From Xylaria sp. FL1777 (Eukaryota; Ascomycota; Sordariomycetes; Xylariales; Xylariaceae), in contig MU400518.1 in NCBI GenBank assembly GCA_022578965.1, positions 434,001 to 498,000 of the forward strand: a stretch of DNA of 64,000 nucleotides. The letters are read 5' to 3'. This document shows positions 47,177 through 59,873 of this stretch, piece after piece (position 1 is the first letter of the stretch; the number at the start of each line of letters is the position of its first letter). Below the pieces are notes generated by a model that saw only the letters and a program-made list of their open reading frames with translations, was not told the origin of the DNA and did not search any database. Both the position numbers and the translations under genes were made by a program.

Positions 47177-50100
47177 TCATAGCTCGTCATCTTCGATCTC
47201 TGATGGTTTCAGGAGGCCGCCAACTTTGGCGCGACGCTCGTGATCGGCTGTTAGCTTGTCTCTCGCCTCCTGTTCTTTTTCAACGACGAAAAGGTCGGCG
47301 TTGTCTCCAGCAAACTCCCTTAGAGAGATAAGGAAGTCGCGGACTTGAAGACGGAATTTCTCATATGAGTTGTTCAACGTGAACAAACATTCTACGAACG
47401 CATTGATTTGCACCCTATATATTGTATTAGCTTGGGCATTGATTAGTTAGGGATGGGCGGAATTCGGACTTACGCTTGGAGGTTAGGGAAAGCATTACGG
47501 AGAAGCCTGCCAACGAAATCCGCAAGGAAATCCTTATTGCTAGTCCCGGCAGGGGCTTGGTCAACATACACGGGACCCTGCACCTTTGGTGTCGTGTCAT
47601 CAGCTGGGACCACAAAGTAAAACATCCTCATAAGTAGTAATGACTGTGTCTTGAAGCCAGCTTTGTGGTCAGGATCTGTGAGAACGAAGAACACGTCCTG
47701 CAGGATAGTGATAAAGAATTGTTGAAAGAATGCATTAGCAGTTGGCCCGTCCGTTTTCTCGGCAATGTTGGTAACGAGTTCCAGACACATGTTAAGTCCT
47801 GCACCTTCGACATCTCGGTTGTCATGTTTGCTTGCCCACATACAAGCATCAATGACAAATTTGAATTGACGATTATCAAGCTTCAACAGGGCGGGGAAGC
47901 AGTGAAGATTAATCGCTCTGAGCAGGTTAAAGAACTCTACCCTATGTTCAGGGAACTCCGAGAAATCCTTGTTTATCATCTCAAGTGTACACTCGAAGAC
48001 ATTCTGCATGATAACAGGTACTTGATCCTCCATGAGACCCTAGCAAACATTAGCGATCCTTTTTTCTCCCTCTGTGGTAGTGCACTACGGCTAATGGCTG
48101 GGTGATTAGCTTACCGTCAGTCTTGAGATGATTGTCGACATGGCCTTTAGGACCTCGGCGTCCCGAGCACCTGGAACGTTGCGATTGTAGTCAACCAGGA
48201 CGGAATCTAGGAGTTGGGGAACCATTTGTTGCCGCACCGCCTGTAGGTCTTCGGCTTTATCGACGTAGCTCTCAATCAATTTAAGAATTTCTTTTTTAAT
48301 AGTTCGCAACCCCCGAACCTTTGGCATTCTTGGCGCCATCTCGCCTACGCAGATAGTTAGTAGAGTCGTCTATTTAATCTTCACGATTTCATCTTACCAT
48401 CTCGGGCAATGGCTTCTGAAATAAGTTGGCTTGTTGCACGATACATTTGCAACATGTCCAAATATATTCTGCCAATCTGGGGCCCAAAATAAGGGCCGAT
48501 CGAGGAACATGCTGAGACATTCGTCTTCATGATATTGCCGATAATCTTGATTGTGTCCGCATCCTCCAAGATCTGGGGATTTCCAGTCGCAACCCGAATG
48601 ATTTCATCCCATGCAGCATTTGGGGCGTTCATCAACTCGGCTAAGAGCCGTTCCTGCTGGTGTTTATTCCCTTGGGCTGCTACCATATAGCCGCAAGCTT
48701 CGTAAAATGTGTGGACTTGTTGCGGAGTAAGATCACATGTAATGCGTTGAAGACTTCGAACAATCTCTTCGATAAAGGGCTCGCTCTCACTGGGTTGTAG
48801 AGCTACGAAATGTCTTCGGCATTGGCGTGCAATTTTGATAAACGTATCACAAGCCATATCCTGAACACCTGTCGTTCTGTTAGCATTAGTCTCCGACATA
48901 CATAATGTATAACAAACCTTCGTGTGACTCGTGCATAAACTCGAAGAGTTTGTTCACGACAGTCTTGAGGAACTTCCAATGAGCCTTCAGGAATCGTGGG
49001 TATTGGCCCACGATATACATAATATTGCTAGCGACGACAGCCTTATTGTCCTTTCCACGCTTCATCTCCGTGAGTCCTAGAAGATCTTTTATAACTGTAA
49101 CCAGGAAACGTTTCTCCGTCTCTTCATTCATAGCTAGCGAGATGGACCCAATTGCCCAACATAGAACATTGCAGTTGTGCCAAGACCATTCGGTTCCGTC
49201 TACCTGCTTTTGAAGCTTCTCTGTCATGATGTTTTCTGTATCTATGACATCTAGATGTGTCAAATAGACCAGACATTCCCGGATGGTCTTGTAAAGTTGT
49301 ACCGTATCGCTCTCCTTGACAAATTCGCGGACGATTTCGCCTTCGTCATTTTCAACGACGAGGACTTCTTCAGGCCGGACCATCTTCTCAATCATAACCA
49401 CGCGCAGGTTGGACAGAACTTCCTTGTACTTGTGCATTCGGAGCGGTAAGTTGTCGAGTATTGCAGGGTTGATAGCACCACTACCTGACCCAGCAGTAAC
49501 TGCTAACGACATGGAATTAAGATCCTGCATAGGGGTACTCTGCATCTCCTCATACAGCTCTTGCACAAGCTTCAGCCAATAATCCAAGCAGATCTTGAAA
49601 ATTTCACGGTCCTCGATTTGTGATATTCGGATGAGGTAGAAGTGACCATGCGTAAGGAAATCACGGTTCGGGAGCTTTTCAACAAGCTAGATACTAATGT
49701 TAGTATATCACATCAGGAGATGAAAGTAAGAGACTTACATCAACGTGCTGCCCAAAAAAGTTACACAGAAAAAGGGCGAGATCTTGGAGAAACTCCTGGT
49801 CCTTAGTGTTACTCTGCGGATAAGTGGACTTCAGGTCAAGATGTAGTGGGATAATTCCGGCAATGGTTGTGAGAACATCAACAAACATTTTGACCAATTG
49901 CTCACTGTACGCATTTGGCTGTCCCGGGCCATTGGTCACTAGGCCACCGATTTCCGTGAATACCTGAAGCGTAACATTGCGAAAATCCGGGACTTCAAGG
50001 AATCGGGTTCGCAACGTTTCTATCAAGGGAGTTTCGAAGATGTATCCGAGAGGAATCCAGTTACAGAAGCGCAGGAGTGTCTCTAGTGTCGCCTTAACTA

Positions 50101-50997
50101 AGCTGCCCTGGTTGGCAGATGTGAGAATCTCCTGGCAGAGCTGAAAGATTTGCGAGAACTCGTTGCACATTGTTGTTTTTAAGTTCCTTGTCTTGGCCGA
50201 TGTCATCTGGTCGGCAGAGTAGTCGAAAACCTCTTCGGAGAGAAGGCGGAGAATGATCATATTATTCTCGCAGATAGACAGGTTCGACCGACAGGCAGCA
50301 ACAATTTCGTTGATGAAGGTTGGCCAGTTATGAGGCCATTCCTGTTTGAGAATGGATACGAGCACAAGGTTGAGTTTGTTGAGAAGCGTTCGGTGTGTCT
50401 TGAGGGATTCCTCGGTGTTAGAAGCTTGGATAATGAAGTTCACAACGAAGTTGCGAATGCCTGACGACGTAGTTAGCGGTGGCATTACCACCAGACCGAA
50501 AGGGTTGTAACGCACCTAAACATTGCTCACGAGGAAGGACCTTCCATCTTGTCATGATAACACTGTCCAATATCTGTAGACCCAGATCTGCATCTTATCA
50601 GCGTTGATCGAGGACCGTGGCACACCCACATGTATATTCTATATATAAGCTTTGAGACGTACATTTGGTCTGGGGATGTTTCGAGTCGCTGAGGATTTTG
50701 TCGACAAGAAGCCAGGCATCAGGATCCTCCTTGAACTATACACACGAGCGTCAGCAGTCGCGTTGAGGGGATGGCGAGTTTGCGGGCGCAGCACTGACCT
50801 GGTTCAAGGCGGTTTGGGCCGCTTTTTGCTAAGGCGGGGAAGAGAACAGCGTTAGTAGCTCTGGCGCGACAAGGTTGGGGACCTCCAAGCAAGAAGCCCA
50901 AGAGAGCTGCAGGAGAGCTGGCATGACGTACCTGGTCGCCTCGAGCTTCGTAGAAAGACTGGACCATCAGGTCCAGTTCCTCAATGCTGGGCGCCAT
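47177..50997 (-). CDS. crm1: Exportin-1 (CRM1/XPO1), nuclear export receptor
   Basis: Ten predicted exons on the minus strand: 50997-50932, 50828-50799, 50735-50663, 50587-50516, 50460-49739, 49686-48918, 48868-48398, 48344-48115, 48039-47474 and 47414-47177. They total 3237 nt and 1078 aa, the normal size. CRM1 is the karyopherin that, with Ran-GTP, exports proteins carrying leucine-rich signals through nuclear pores. HEAT-repeat text is conserved throughout, for example [40 protein letters not shown] and [12 protein letters not shown]; the NES-groove region contains [20 protein letters not shown] and ends at [19 protein letters not shown]. The residue matching human Cys528, the leptomycin B target, is Thr (about 527, in GLTEMKRG). 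The C terminus ends [10 protein letters not shown]. Four introns fall within the first 550 bp, and introns interrupt the gene nine times in all. Confidence 0.97.
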
Positions 50998-52485
50998 GGT
51001 CAAAGAGGAATCCGAGGGCACTGGCGGGAAGAAGGCTATGACGCCTCACGATCGCGGAGGACTTGCAGTAACAGGGCAGACGGCGGCAGAGATAGGTAGG
51101 GAAATGCGCGGCTGCTCGGAAATTGGCGCGGTCACAAGGACACGGTTTGTCTGGTAGCACCGAAGGGGAAAACCCAGGCTTGAGGAGTGGAAAGATGGTG
51201 TCGGGTGGGCAGAGGTCGGCGAGATGAAGAGATGGGTGCGAGATGCTTGGTGCTAGTGTTGGTAAAAGAAGAGGCGGCTGTCTAGGCTGTGGTACTTTGT
51301 AGGTGTGCGCAGGTGGGGGAGGGGAACCTGAAGGAGAATATCTAAGTACCCAGGTAGGTTAGGTACCTAAGGTTTTGGAGCAGCAGTGGCCGACTTCCAG
51401 GTTCGCGCAGGACAGGGTACAACAGCACCTCCAGCCAGGTACCTGCCTACCCACTGGGTTCCACAACTAGCAAATGATAACTCCGAGCTGTGAGCTGTAA
51501 AGTCCATGTCGTCGATGCAGAGCTGATTATGTCATCCAATCCAATTTCAACCCATACCTCGAGCAAACATTCGATAACCATCTTGTTCCTGTATGGACTA
51601 AATACTAGAGGAACACGCAAGGGATGGTCATCTGCCAGGTACCTCTCCGATTAAATCGTCTGCATGCTTGTATCTTTAATTAATAAACACTAGGTGGTCT
51701 AAACATGGTAAATGATGGGTGCTTACCTGTGTAGGTACATTTAAGGTTAATTTGATATACCTAGTACAAGATCGCATATTATAGGTTAACGCAAAAATGC
51801 CTAGCTTTACACATGAACATCTCTAACATCTTCTAGTGGCTATTTCAAATTGCTTCAATACTTACTTCTTGACTCTAAATAGCATCTTATCGAGATTGTT
51901 GGATTTCCTGGTTCTCTGATAAGTGTGCGACGGTACAGCAAGCCTTTCCCGTCTTGCCCGCATGAGACTTATGCCAAATTCGCCCCATGCTTTGAATTCC
52001 TTAACCTAATTGCTAGCAAATAGATGTTAGATATTTTTAGAAATCAACACAGTAAGAAACAGAATGAAGGTAAGCGTGTTTATCCCTAGGTAACTCAGAT
52101 ATCCCTGGTGTGCCAAAGTAATCTTCGGAGGAACTGAGACATTCTTTAATGGTGTAGAAACTGTTGGTAATCTACCCCAATAGCTGCCGTATCATTGGAT
52201 GTCAAATAAAAATTGATAGAACCAACAACCTTCCCTTTAATTTTAACTTTTCATATTTTAGTACTGCATGTTTGTATTTCATCAACATTTAGAAATACTA
52301 CACACTATCTATTACTCGACTCCCCTAGCAGAATAAACAAAACATATGATAGAACCTAGTTAGCTTTTTTCTCCACTTATATGCCTTATTCTATGACCAG
52401 TCCCTCTAGTATAGAACATAAATAGGAGTTACAAAGTAAGAGGTAGCGATTTGATAGTGTAGCTGACTTAGCTAAATAGCGATCT
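50998..52485. other. Intergenic: CRM1 promoter side and AT-rich spacer
   Basis: The first 350 bp upstream of CRM1 are GC-rich and purine-rich. TACCTAGGTA-type simple repeats occur at about 51338-51375. From about 51640 to 52480 the DNA is AT-rich with stops in all frames. No gene, inverted-repeat element or RNA gene was seen. Confidence 0.5.
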
Positions 52486-54046
52486 TTATGATTTTTGATA
52501 TCCGCATTCTGCGAGGCCGTTCGTCAAGGCAGCAATGGCCTTGTCGATATCCCCCCGCGCAGGGTCAGTCTATTGTTATTGTAAGTCAGTTTCTCCAACC
52601 TGGGTTTCCTGCTGTTTGAAAGGGTGGGGATTTGGACTTACCACGCTGACACCCATGTGCCCGAACCGGACATACTTGGTCACAATCTCCTTGTGAATGC
52701 CGCCAGCGAAGATAACGCCGCTGTTTGCGAGTTTGGGGAGTAGCTCTGTTGCCTTGACACTCTCGGGTAGATACATTGCGGTCATGCCATGAGCTTGGTC
52801 GTCGGGATTGCTGGCAACCTGCTCAAGCCCAAGGTCCGTAACAGCCTTCTTGATCTTGTCAGAGATTTCCTTGTGCTTTGCAAACCTGTCAGAAAGGGGT
52901 TTTGTGAGGATTTGAGACAGAGCAGTGTGCAGAGCATGGACGAGCTGGGGCGATGGTGTAGCAAAGTATGATGGTTTTTTTGCCTCGTAGTTTTGCATAA
53001 CTAGCTTTCAGTCAGCTACCGGGAGAACATGTGGATTTGTGAGGGTTCGCCCTACTTGGCCTCCAATTTTTCATAGAAGCGAAGTAAGAAGCTGGTGGGC
53101 TCTTTCGTGCTTCTAGAGCCTCCATGGCCTTGCCACTGAACATAGATATCGACAGACCAGCTGGGCATCCAATTGCCTTCTGGCTAGCTGTAACGACGCC
53201 ATCCAACTTCCAAGCATCAAATTCGATATCTTCGCTAGCGACACTGCAGACACCATCCACGATAAGCAACGTATCTGGAGAAACGCGCTTAACGGTTTCC
53301 GAGAGGTTCTTTAATTCACTCAATACGCCGGTGGATGTATCCACGTGAGTAACCGTCACTAGCTTGTACTTCTTGCTCTTTAGAGCCTGTTCAATCTCGG
53401 GGAGTTGCGGCCGGCTCCCGACGGGGGCCTTTAATATGTCGACATTGGCGCCATACACTTTGAGACAGTCGCCAAAATTATCACCGAAATAACCGGTGCT
53501 GAGGACCAGAGCGTTCTCTCCAGGCTCGACCAGATTGGCTGCTACTAGATCCCAACCAAGAGTTCCAGACCCAGAGATGACGAATGGTTGCGACGACGGC
53601 GAGGTGGTCTGAAAGAGCTTGCGAAGCATCGAAAGTGTCTCCCCAAAGGTAGCGACAAAAGTTGGCCCGACATGAGACTCACTTATCACAGGTCAGATAG
53701 GTCACCACGGTTGTATAATCGACAGTTGGATAGGCATGGTGGGGACGGACCTGTAGTGGCTCATGGATTGCAGCACCGCATCATCGAATTCGATGGGGCC
53801 CGGGATGAGCAGCGTGGGATGACTCGGCTGAGACGACATTTTCCAGAGCGGTGATGATGACGACGAGAGACAGCGGCTTTGAGAGGGTGCAGGGCCGGAA
53901 GAAGCTCGAGGTTGACCAGTGAGGTGTTGTGATATAATAGATAGCCGCAACGCGGGGTTATTATACACCATCCTCGGGAGGCTCCTACCGATGCGGGGCG
54001 CTCCGCCGAGCACTGCAGGTGCTCTAGAAAACTGTGAATAAGCCAT
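52486..54046 (-). CDS. AGX1: Alanine-glyoxylate aminotransferase (class V, PLP-dependent)
   Basis: Four predicted exons on the minus strand: 54046-53751, 53681-53056, 53000-52642 and 52569-52486, giving 454 aa. The enzyme transfers the amino group of alanine (or serine) to glyoxylate, forming glycine. Family text: LLIPGPIEFDDAVLQSMSHY, FVISGSGTLGWDLVAANLVE, VDTSTGVLSELKNLSE, LLIVDGVCSVASEDIEFD, and VTASQKAIGCPAGLSISMFS with the PLP lysine at about 267. A basic, Ser-rich, acid-poor extension of 69 residues precedes Met70 (MSSQPSHPTLLIPGP), where many homologues start. This looks like a mitochondrial presequence, so the two ATGs could give mitochondrial and cytosolic forms. The C terminus GYQKS is not a canonical peroxisomal signal. 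Exon joins restore conserved text at SHYSESHVG, WRPIMQNYE and VSVTDPARG. Confidence 0.94.
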
Positions 54047-55958
54047 ACAAGTACTACAAACAAGAGGGGTCTGTCTTGCTTGAAGATTTGGGAGGGGTAG
54101 GAAGTATACCTAAAGGGGGAATTAAGTGAGGACTATCTAACAAGTCGGGTGCAAAATCACGTTGTGATAGGTCAATGGGGAACGACTAAGGAATTCTGTA
54201 TCCGAAAAGTACCGACTATGTTTTTTATTCTTTTATCTTTGAGGGTTTGTAGGCGTCGTGATGAAATGAAGTTCACGATACTAATTATTTCTGGAAACAT
54301 TCTCAGTTATGTTTTGAGAAATGCTTTTTCAACTGATTTTCCTCCTTTAATTACCAAATAGTTACTCCGTCATCGGCCCGGGCTAATATAAGCACAGTAC
54401 CTACTGTTCTAGTAGAGCCCGAGACTACATACGCACACTACCTACACTATAAGCTCGAACCCCTGTCTCTAGGTAGTGGACAGGCTTTATGTACCTATTG
54501 TGTGGCTTAAATTCCATCAAGTGCGTGCTATCAAACACACGACCTCCGTCTGTAGACTTTTAACTGGAGTAAAAGCATGAGTATTGCTGTCATTTAAAGC
54601 GATTTGCAAGCAAAACCACTTAGTAGTTAGAATGATGAGCTATCAAATCACTTGCAGGTGAGTTGGAAATACCTCTGATCCTTATATAACGACAACCGAG
54701 CTTGGATTCAAGGAAGGTCAATCATAGCTTTGGACTCCATGCAGATCCCACCTCCTACTATAGACGCAGACTAGATCATGTACTACTTACTCTATTCATA
54801 TCATACCGACAATACCTAATGGCCTTTTGGACTTGCACAACAAGACGGGTAATTTGTCGAGGTAGATTCTTCTAGATTTGGACTGCCGTTCCCTTACGTC
54901 ACTTCTTTAAGGAAGGAGTATCTGTATTGATGGTTATACTAGTATTCATCTCCTTACTTGTCCTAGCACCCCAACCCTCATCAACATTAAGTCTCCTGCG
55001 TAGCCCTAAGACATGGGGGTTTTCGTATATATGTTACGCGAGTTCCTCTTGCGTCTCCTCGCGTCTGCCCTCGTGATTTTCACGGACTGATATTTCATAC
55101 AGCGCCGGAAAAACCATCGTACAAATCGGTCGTTGGGTGCAGAAGATACTTCACCTACGGTAAAGCCTCTACGCATTTACAACAAAAGATCCAGGTATCT
55201 CCAAGAGCTCCCCACGAATCAGTTCCACAGTGATTGTGGTCTCTTTTACCCTCGCCAGCATTGCCGCGGGCGGGCTCTTCTACGTCAACGGAGTTGGACG
55301 ACGCTGTCGAATGCATCTGACTTTACCCTGTTAATGTACGACAATGAACCTATACCTACAAATTACATTAAGAATATGCGAGATTATCTGAAGGTCACTG
55401 AAGAAAAGCTATACTGAGTAAGCAGACTAATAGCGCTATCATACTGTATTTCACAGTGCCATCGCAGCTACATATCAATAACTACCCAAGTGCCTCTCCA
55501 TAAGCAAATTTGCGTGAATGTTTGCATCATAAATATTGTCTTTGCGTGGTTCCTCCATACTTATTGTATTTCTTCTTACCTCATTAGACGTACAGATAGT
55601 ATTATAAGTACAACCGTTACCTACTACCTACCCTACCTACATAGTGTGAGCATGGATTGTTTACTGTGTAGTCCCGCGTAAGTGGGCTTGAACTGTGGCT
55701 GCGCAACAACGTCAGTTCCTAAGCTTCTGGGTAGGCGCCAACAACCCGTGCTGTGATGTAGCGTACAGGAGCTTCACGGAGTCATTCTACATCAATCCAT
55801 AGTGTCCACGATTCGTACTTTCGCTGTCTACAGATCAGATTCTTAGTATATGCGACACTATCGAAATCCGCTTTCACCCGTCCGTCCCTGACAGTATACA
55901 ACCTCCTGACAGCCCTTGAAAGACCGCGGAATAGAGCTCCGGACGGACAACATACACA
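54047..55958. other. Intergenic between aminotransferase and VPS29
   Basis: The 5' flanks of two divergent genes, about 1.9 kb. Frames at 54149-54361 and 55133-55417 have no recognisable product and the DNA is AT-rich. The sequence nearest each start should contain the promoters; no clear motif stands out. Confidence 0.45.
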
Positions 55959-56768
55959 ATGGCCTTCCTAATCCTCGTAATTGGGGATCTACATATACCA
56001 GACCGTGCGCTTGACATACCGCAAAAGGTACAGACCGACTCTTTCGGACAACATTTGAAGAACCGTCTGTCGCAGCTAACACGATCTCCCTCCTCTACTA
56101 GTTCAAGAAACTGCTCTCGCCAGGCAAGATTGGGCAGACGCTATGCCTCGGTAACCTGACGGATAAACATACGTACGAGTACCTGCGATCGATTGCGCCG
56201 GACCTGAAGATCGTGAAGGGGCGGTTCGACGTGGAGGCCACGTCGCTACCACTATCGCAGGTGGTCACGCACGGCTCGCTGCGGATCGGCTTTGTCGAGG
56301 GCTTCACGCTCGTATCCACCGAACCCGACCTTCTGCTCGCCGAGGCAAACAAGCTCGATGTTGACGTCCTATGCTGGGGCGGCACACACCGCTTCGACGC
56401 GTTTGAGTACATGGATAAGTTCTTCGTCAACCCGGGGAGCGCCACGGGCGCCTATACAACGGGGTGGACAAAGGAAGGCGAGGAGATGGTGCCGAGCTTT
56501 TGCTTGATGGATGTGAGTCTCTCTTTCTCTCTTGATTAAGTTGGGAATTGGGAACACCGTTAATTCGATGATCACACTACTACTTCTTGGCCGTCAACGA
56601 GCCAATGCAGAGGAATAATATGTGCTAATAACCGCCTCGCAGGTGCAAGGAATATCGCTCACGCTCTACGTATATCAACTGAGGAAAGATACAAATGGCG
56701 TCGAAAACGTGGCCGTCGAGAAGGTGACATACACAAAACCTGTAGAGCCGACAGGAGGCTCCTCATGA
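55959..56768 (+). CDS. VPS29: Vacuolar protein sorting protein 29 (retromer subunit)
   Basis: Three predicted exons, 55959-56027, 56102-56512 and 56643-56768, giving 201 aa. Vps29 has a metallophosphoesterase fold but acts as a scaffold, binding Vps35 in the retromer that returns cargo receptors from endosomes to the Golgi. Visible motifs are LVIGDLHIPDRALDIP at the N terminus, LCLGNLTDKHTYEYLRSIAP after the first intron, VKGRFDVEATSLPLSQVVTH, LRIGFVEGFTLVS, CWGGTHRFDAFEYMDKFFVN and PGSATGAY. In human VPS29 the fourth region is GHTHKF; here the first His is Gly, consistent with a non-catalytic site. The exon joins (PQK-FKKLLSPGKIG and CLMD-VQGISLTLYVYQ) match the family. An N-terminal read-through frame exists but is not the product. 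Confidence 0.95.
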
Positions 56769-57556
56769 ATGTGAAAATTACTGGTCTAATGAGACTTACG
56801 AGATATCCCAAGATAACGAATAGTTAATCCACGAAATACAATCAATCCCAATTTCCCCTTCATGAAAAGCAACGCAACACATGATGCGATCCCGAAGCCA
56901 ATTAATAGTCAACTGCTTTTTTTCTGCGCGAGATCAAGCCTACTTCCATGTGGTGGAGAGAGGAGGACCGCAACGTGTAGATGATGTAAATTCTGGTAAA
57001 CTTAGTTATGAATCATGTCAAACACTTTGTACACGGAAAATGGTACGGTGGCACCGCAAAAGTAAGGAAGTTAGAAATCTCGGGATGTGGGCACTCACGT
57101 ATCAGATATCTCTAAAAAAATATACCTATAGAGTGGAAGTGACGCATAGAATAAAGACTCACCCTGAAGAGTGCTACTGTTGATATTTTCTGGTTACTAC
57201 TGCAGCAAATCTTGCTGCGTTCAATAAACTGTTGAGCAATACTTTGCCAGAATTTCGACGTTTAAATATCTTTGGACTGCTGATTGGCTAATTACCGACT
57301 ATTGTTTCCACGGGCTTGGTATCATAATATCCTACAGACTGAAGCCGTGTGGTACTCCAACGCCATGAATGATGAATGAGGCAGTATAATGAATAGGAGC
57401 ATAGCTGGCTCACTTCAGTGGCCTTGTGCGAAACTAACTGTTAACCACGTTAACCAATAATGCATCCCCCCTCCGTTTCCAGACACCATGCGATAGCTCA
57501 TCCTCAGAAAATGGTACAAAAAGAGAAACAAGCAAAGTGCATATCCTTGTCCGTTA
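56769..57556. other. Convergent intergenic region between VPS29 and shugoshin genes
   Basis: Both flanking genes end here, so it should carry two 3' untranslated regions. A 100-codon frame at 56881-57183 (+) has no recognisable domain and is probably not a gene. Confidence 0.5.
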
Positions 57557-59873
57557 TCATATCATCATAGACCTCCTGCGGTTACTCGTAGCTCTTTCGC
57601 GTGTTGTGCCCTCTTCCTCCACCGTGGAAACACTATCCCCGTCCACCGAAGGACTTTCGCCCCTAATATTCTCAAAATCGCTCTTCACGGATCTTACTGC
57701 GGCCATCGAGGCGCGTTTCCGAGAACCCGTGTGTTTGCTTGTCGCCTTCTCACTCGGATTCGCATATTCGAGTTGTAGATCATCATGGGCTATGGATGAT
57801 AATCTTCGTGATCGTGACGGACGGCCAACCTTCGTCTTTCTACTCTTATCCTCGGGCCTTGGCTCCTTCATAATATCATTTGGTGACGCATCAGTGAACT
57901 CATAAACGTCAGATCCATCGAACAATTTGGCAACCTCAGCTTCCCTGGCTGCAATCTCCTCAAGGCGGCGATTTGTACCCTTTGATATTGGACTGGCTGG
58001 GGCTTCATCAGCCACGTGATTCTGAGCCGTTGTTACAGAATCTTTCTTCTTTCTGTCAGTTGTGACAGTTGTTGGTAACTCTTTAAAGGCAGAAGTACGA
58101 GTAGTTTTTTGAGCTAAGGGGCTTGCCATGACATCGATATCACCACAGATATTATTAGAAGCCCTCTGCGACGATGCATCTTTGCGGGAAGACCCTGACC
58201 GAGCCCCCGACCTGGCCGTAGAAGTAGTAGAAGAGGGTTCATCTCTTTGGCACTGACTTGTCCGCCTGACACTCTTGTTTTCGCTAGTCACCGCATCAAA
58301 GACTTGTTTTGTGTTAGGCCTTCGCATCTTATCTCGAAGATTTGGCTCGGCATAACTAACAGCGGCTCGTGCACGCCGAGTAGCTCGTGTTGTCTCGCCC
58401 TTTGACGAGATATCGACCGGAGGTGGTGTATCATTCATTTCTTCCCTTAGAGCACAGAGCTCAGGCGAATCCGGGACGGCCACGTTTGGCTCAGCTGAGA
58501 GATTGTCGGGTTCGATATCAACGCGAGGAGCGACTTCTTGCGGGCTGGGAGGGGTTATTTCAATTGGGGACGGCTCCTTCTGAAGCTTCAAGTGGCCCCT
58601 GACTGGCTCATCTCCTTTCTCCTCTGCTCTCGGTTTGGCCTTTTTAACTTCACCTAGAGCTTGGGCGGACTTCTTCGGAGAACCGAGAGCCTCATTCGAG
58701 CTCTTGGTACCCAGCGGCTTTCTTTGTGTCGCATGCGAAGGCTTATTCTGGCCATCCCTTCTGCTGATAGGCAGTTCTTTTATCAGTCTATTTGTGAGTT
58801 TTGGTTTCTCGTTCGTAGCTTTGCTAAGCTGCTTTTTACTTGCTGCGCTTGCGAGCAGGGGTGGTTTGGACAACGGGATGTTTTCTTTCTCGTCTTCTTC
58901 TCTGCTTTTTCTCTTTAAATTGGCTTTCGAAACTTGACTAGTTGATTCTGCTTCGGGTGCTGTAGTGCTTTTTGTGGCTGCCTTAGCACTCTCGATCCGG
59001 TCCCCTTTCGGCTGTTCTTCGATGACATGCTGGGTCTTTGTAGATGTTGAGGAAGCAGTATAAAACGTTTGTTTATAACACGTATCATCTGGGCTACTGG
59101 TGTCTGATTCACTTAGAGCAGGCTTAAGAAGATTTGTAAGCGTGGATAGGTCGAGTTTGACAGGATCTTCATCGACAAATCGCGATACCGGAGGGGGACC
59201 AAGATCAAGAGAATCTGTGCTTTCCTCTGCTTCAGAACACAGAGCAAGAATCTCATCCTGGCTGTCATTGTGTTAGCGCTGAGTAACAATATCCACTTGT
59301 TGCATCTTACCTCAATGTTTCGCGGGGATATGTTTTATTTTCCCAGAGTGGCGGTAGTCGACCCTCCTGAAGTGCTGCTGCCTCCAAGTCTTCCATTGAA
59401 CCCATAGTCTCTCGTCTCCTCCAATCTGATACCTGATTGCGACCAATACTATTTCTTTGAATTCTCGGCTTCTTTAGTGCCCTAGGAGACCGGTTCCTAG
59501 GTAATGGCTCGTGGCCGAGGCCAGCGAGCATGTCACCCCATTCGACAAGTTGGGCCTCCATCTTCTCCTTGATTTGGAGCGCATGATTGGCTACTCTATG
59601 AGCATGACTGCCTTCTAGCTCTGTCCGTAATTGAAAGACCTCACTTCGGAGTTGGAGGTTCTCGGATAGGAGTCGCGTATACTCGCTCTCGAGATTTCGA
59701 ATTTTAAGGGACTGCGATGAATTGATGCGGGCGATGTCTCTGTTTTGGCGAAGGAACTTTCGACGTACTATAGCCACCATCCTAATCAGCAAACGACCAT
59801 ATTGTAAGAAGGGGGGTTGCATACGTGTTTCTAGGGTGTCTGTTGACACGGTGGGCTCATTGAGTCGTGCCAT
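57557..59873 (-). CDS. sgo1: Shugoshin (centromeric cohesin protector)
   Basis: Three predicted exons on the minus strand, 59873-59825, 59767-59311 and 59261-57557, giving 736 aa. Shugoshin recruits PP2A to centromeres and protects cohesin from removal. The N-terminal shugoshin coiled coil is clear: RRKFLRQNRDIARINSSQSL then IRNLESEYTRLLSENLQLRS (about residues 18-60). The basic Shugoshin C motif, RRARAAVSYAEPNLRDKMRR, is at about residues 464-483, well before the end. The intervening and C-terminal parts are low-complexity, Ser/Lys/Glu-rich. A KEN sequence at about 294-296 (DEKENIP) could be an APC/C degron. The first exon (MARLNEPTVSTDTLET) is followed by a 57-nt intron whose removal gives LRRKFL in register with the family. 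It is divergent from dad2, 604 bp away. Confidence 0.92.

Noticed and set aside
55959..56159. 66-codon product reading straight through VPS29 intron 1
   Set aside because: Similarity to VPS29 stops exactly at the GTACAG donor and resumes after the TAG acceptor, so the intron is spliced.
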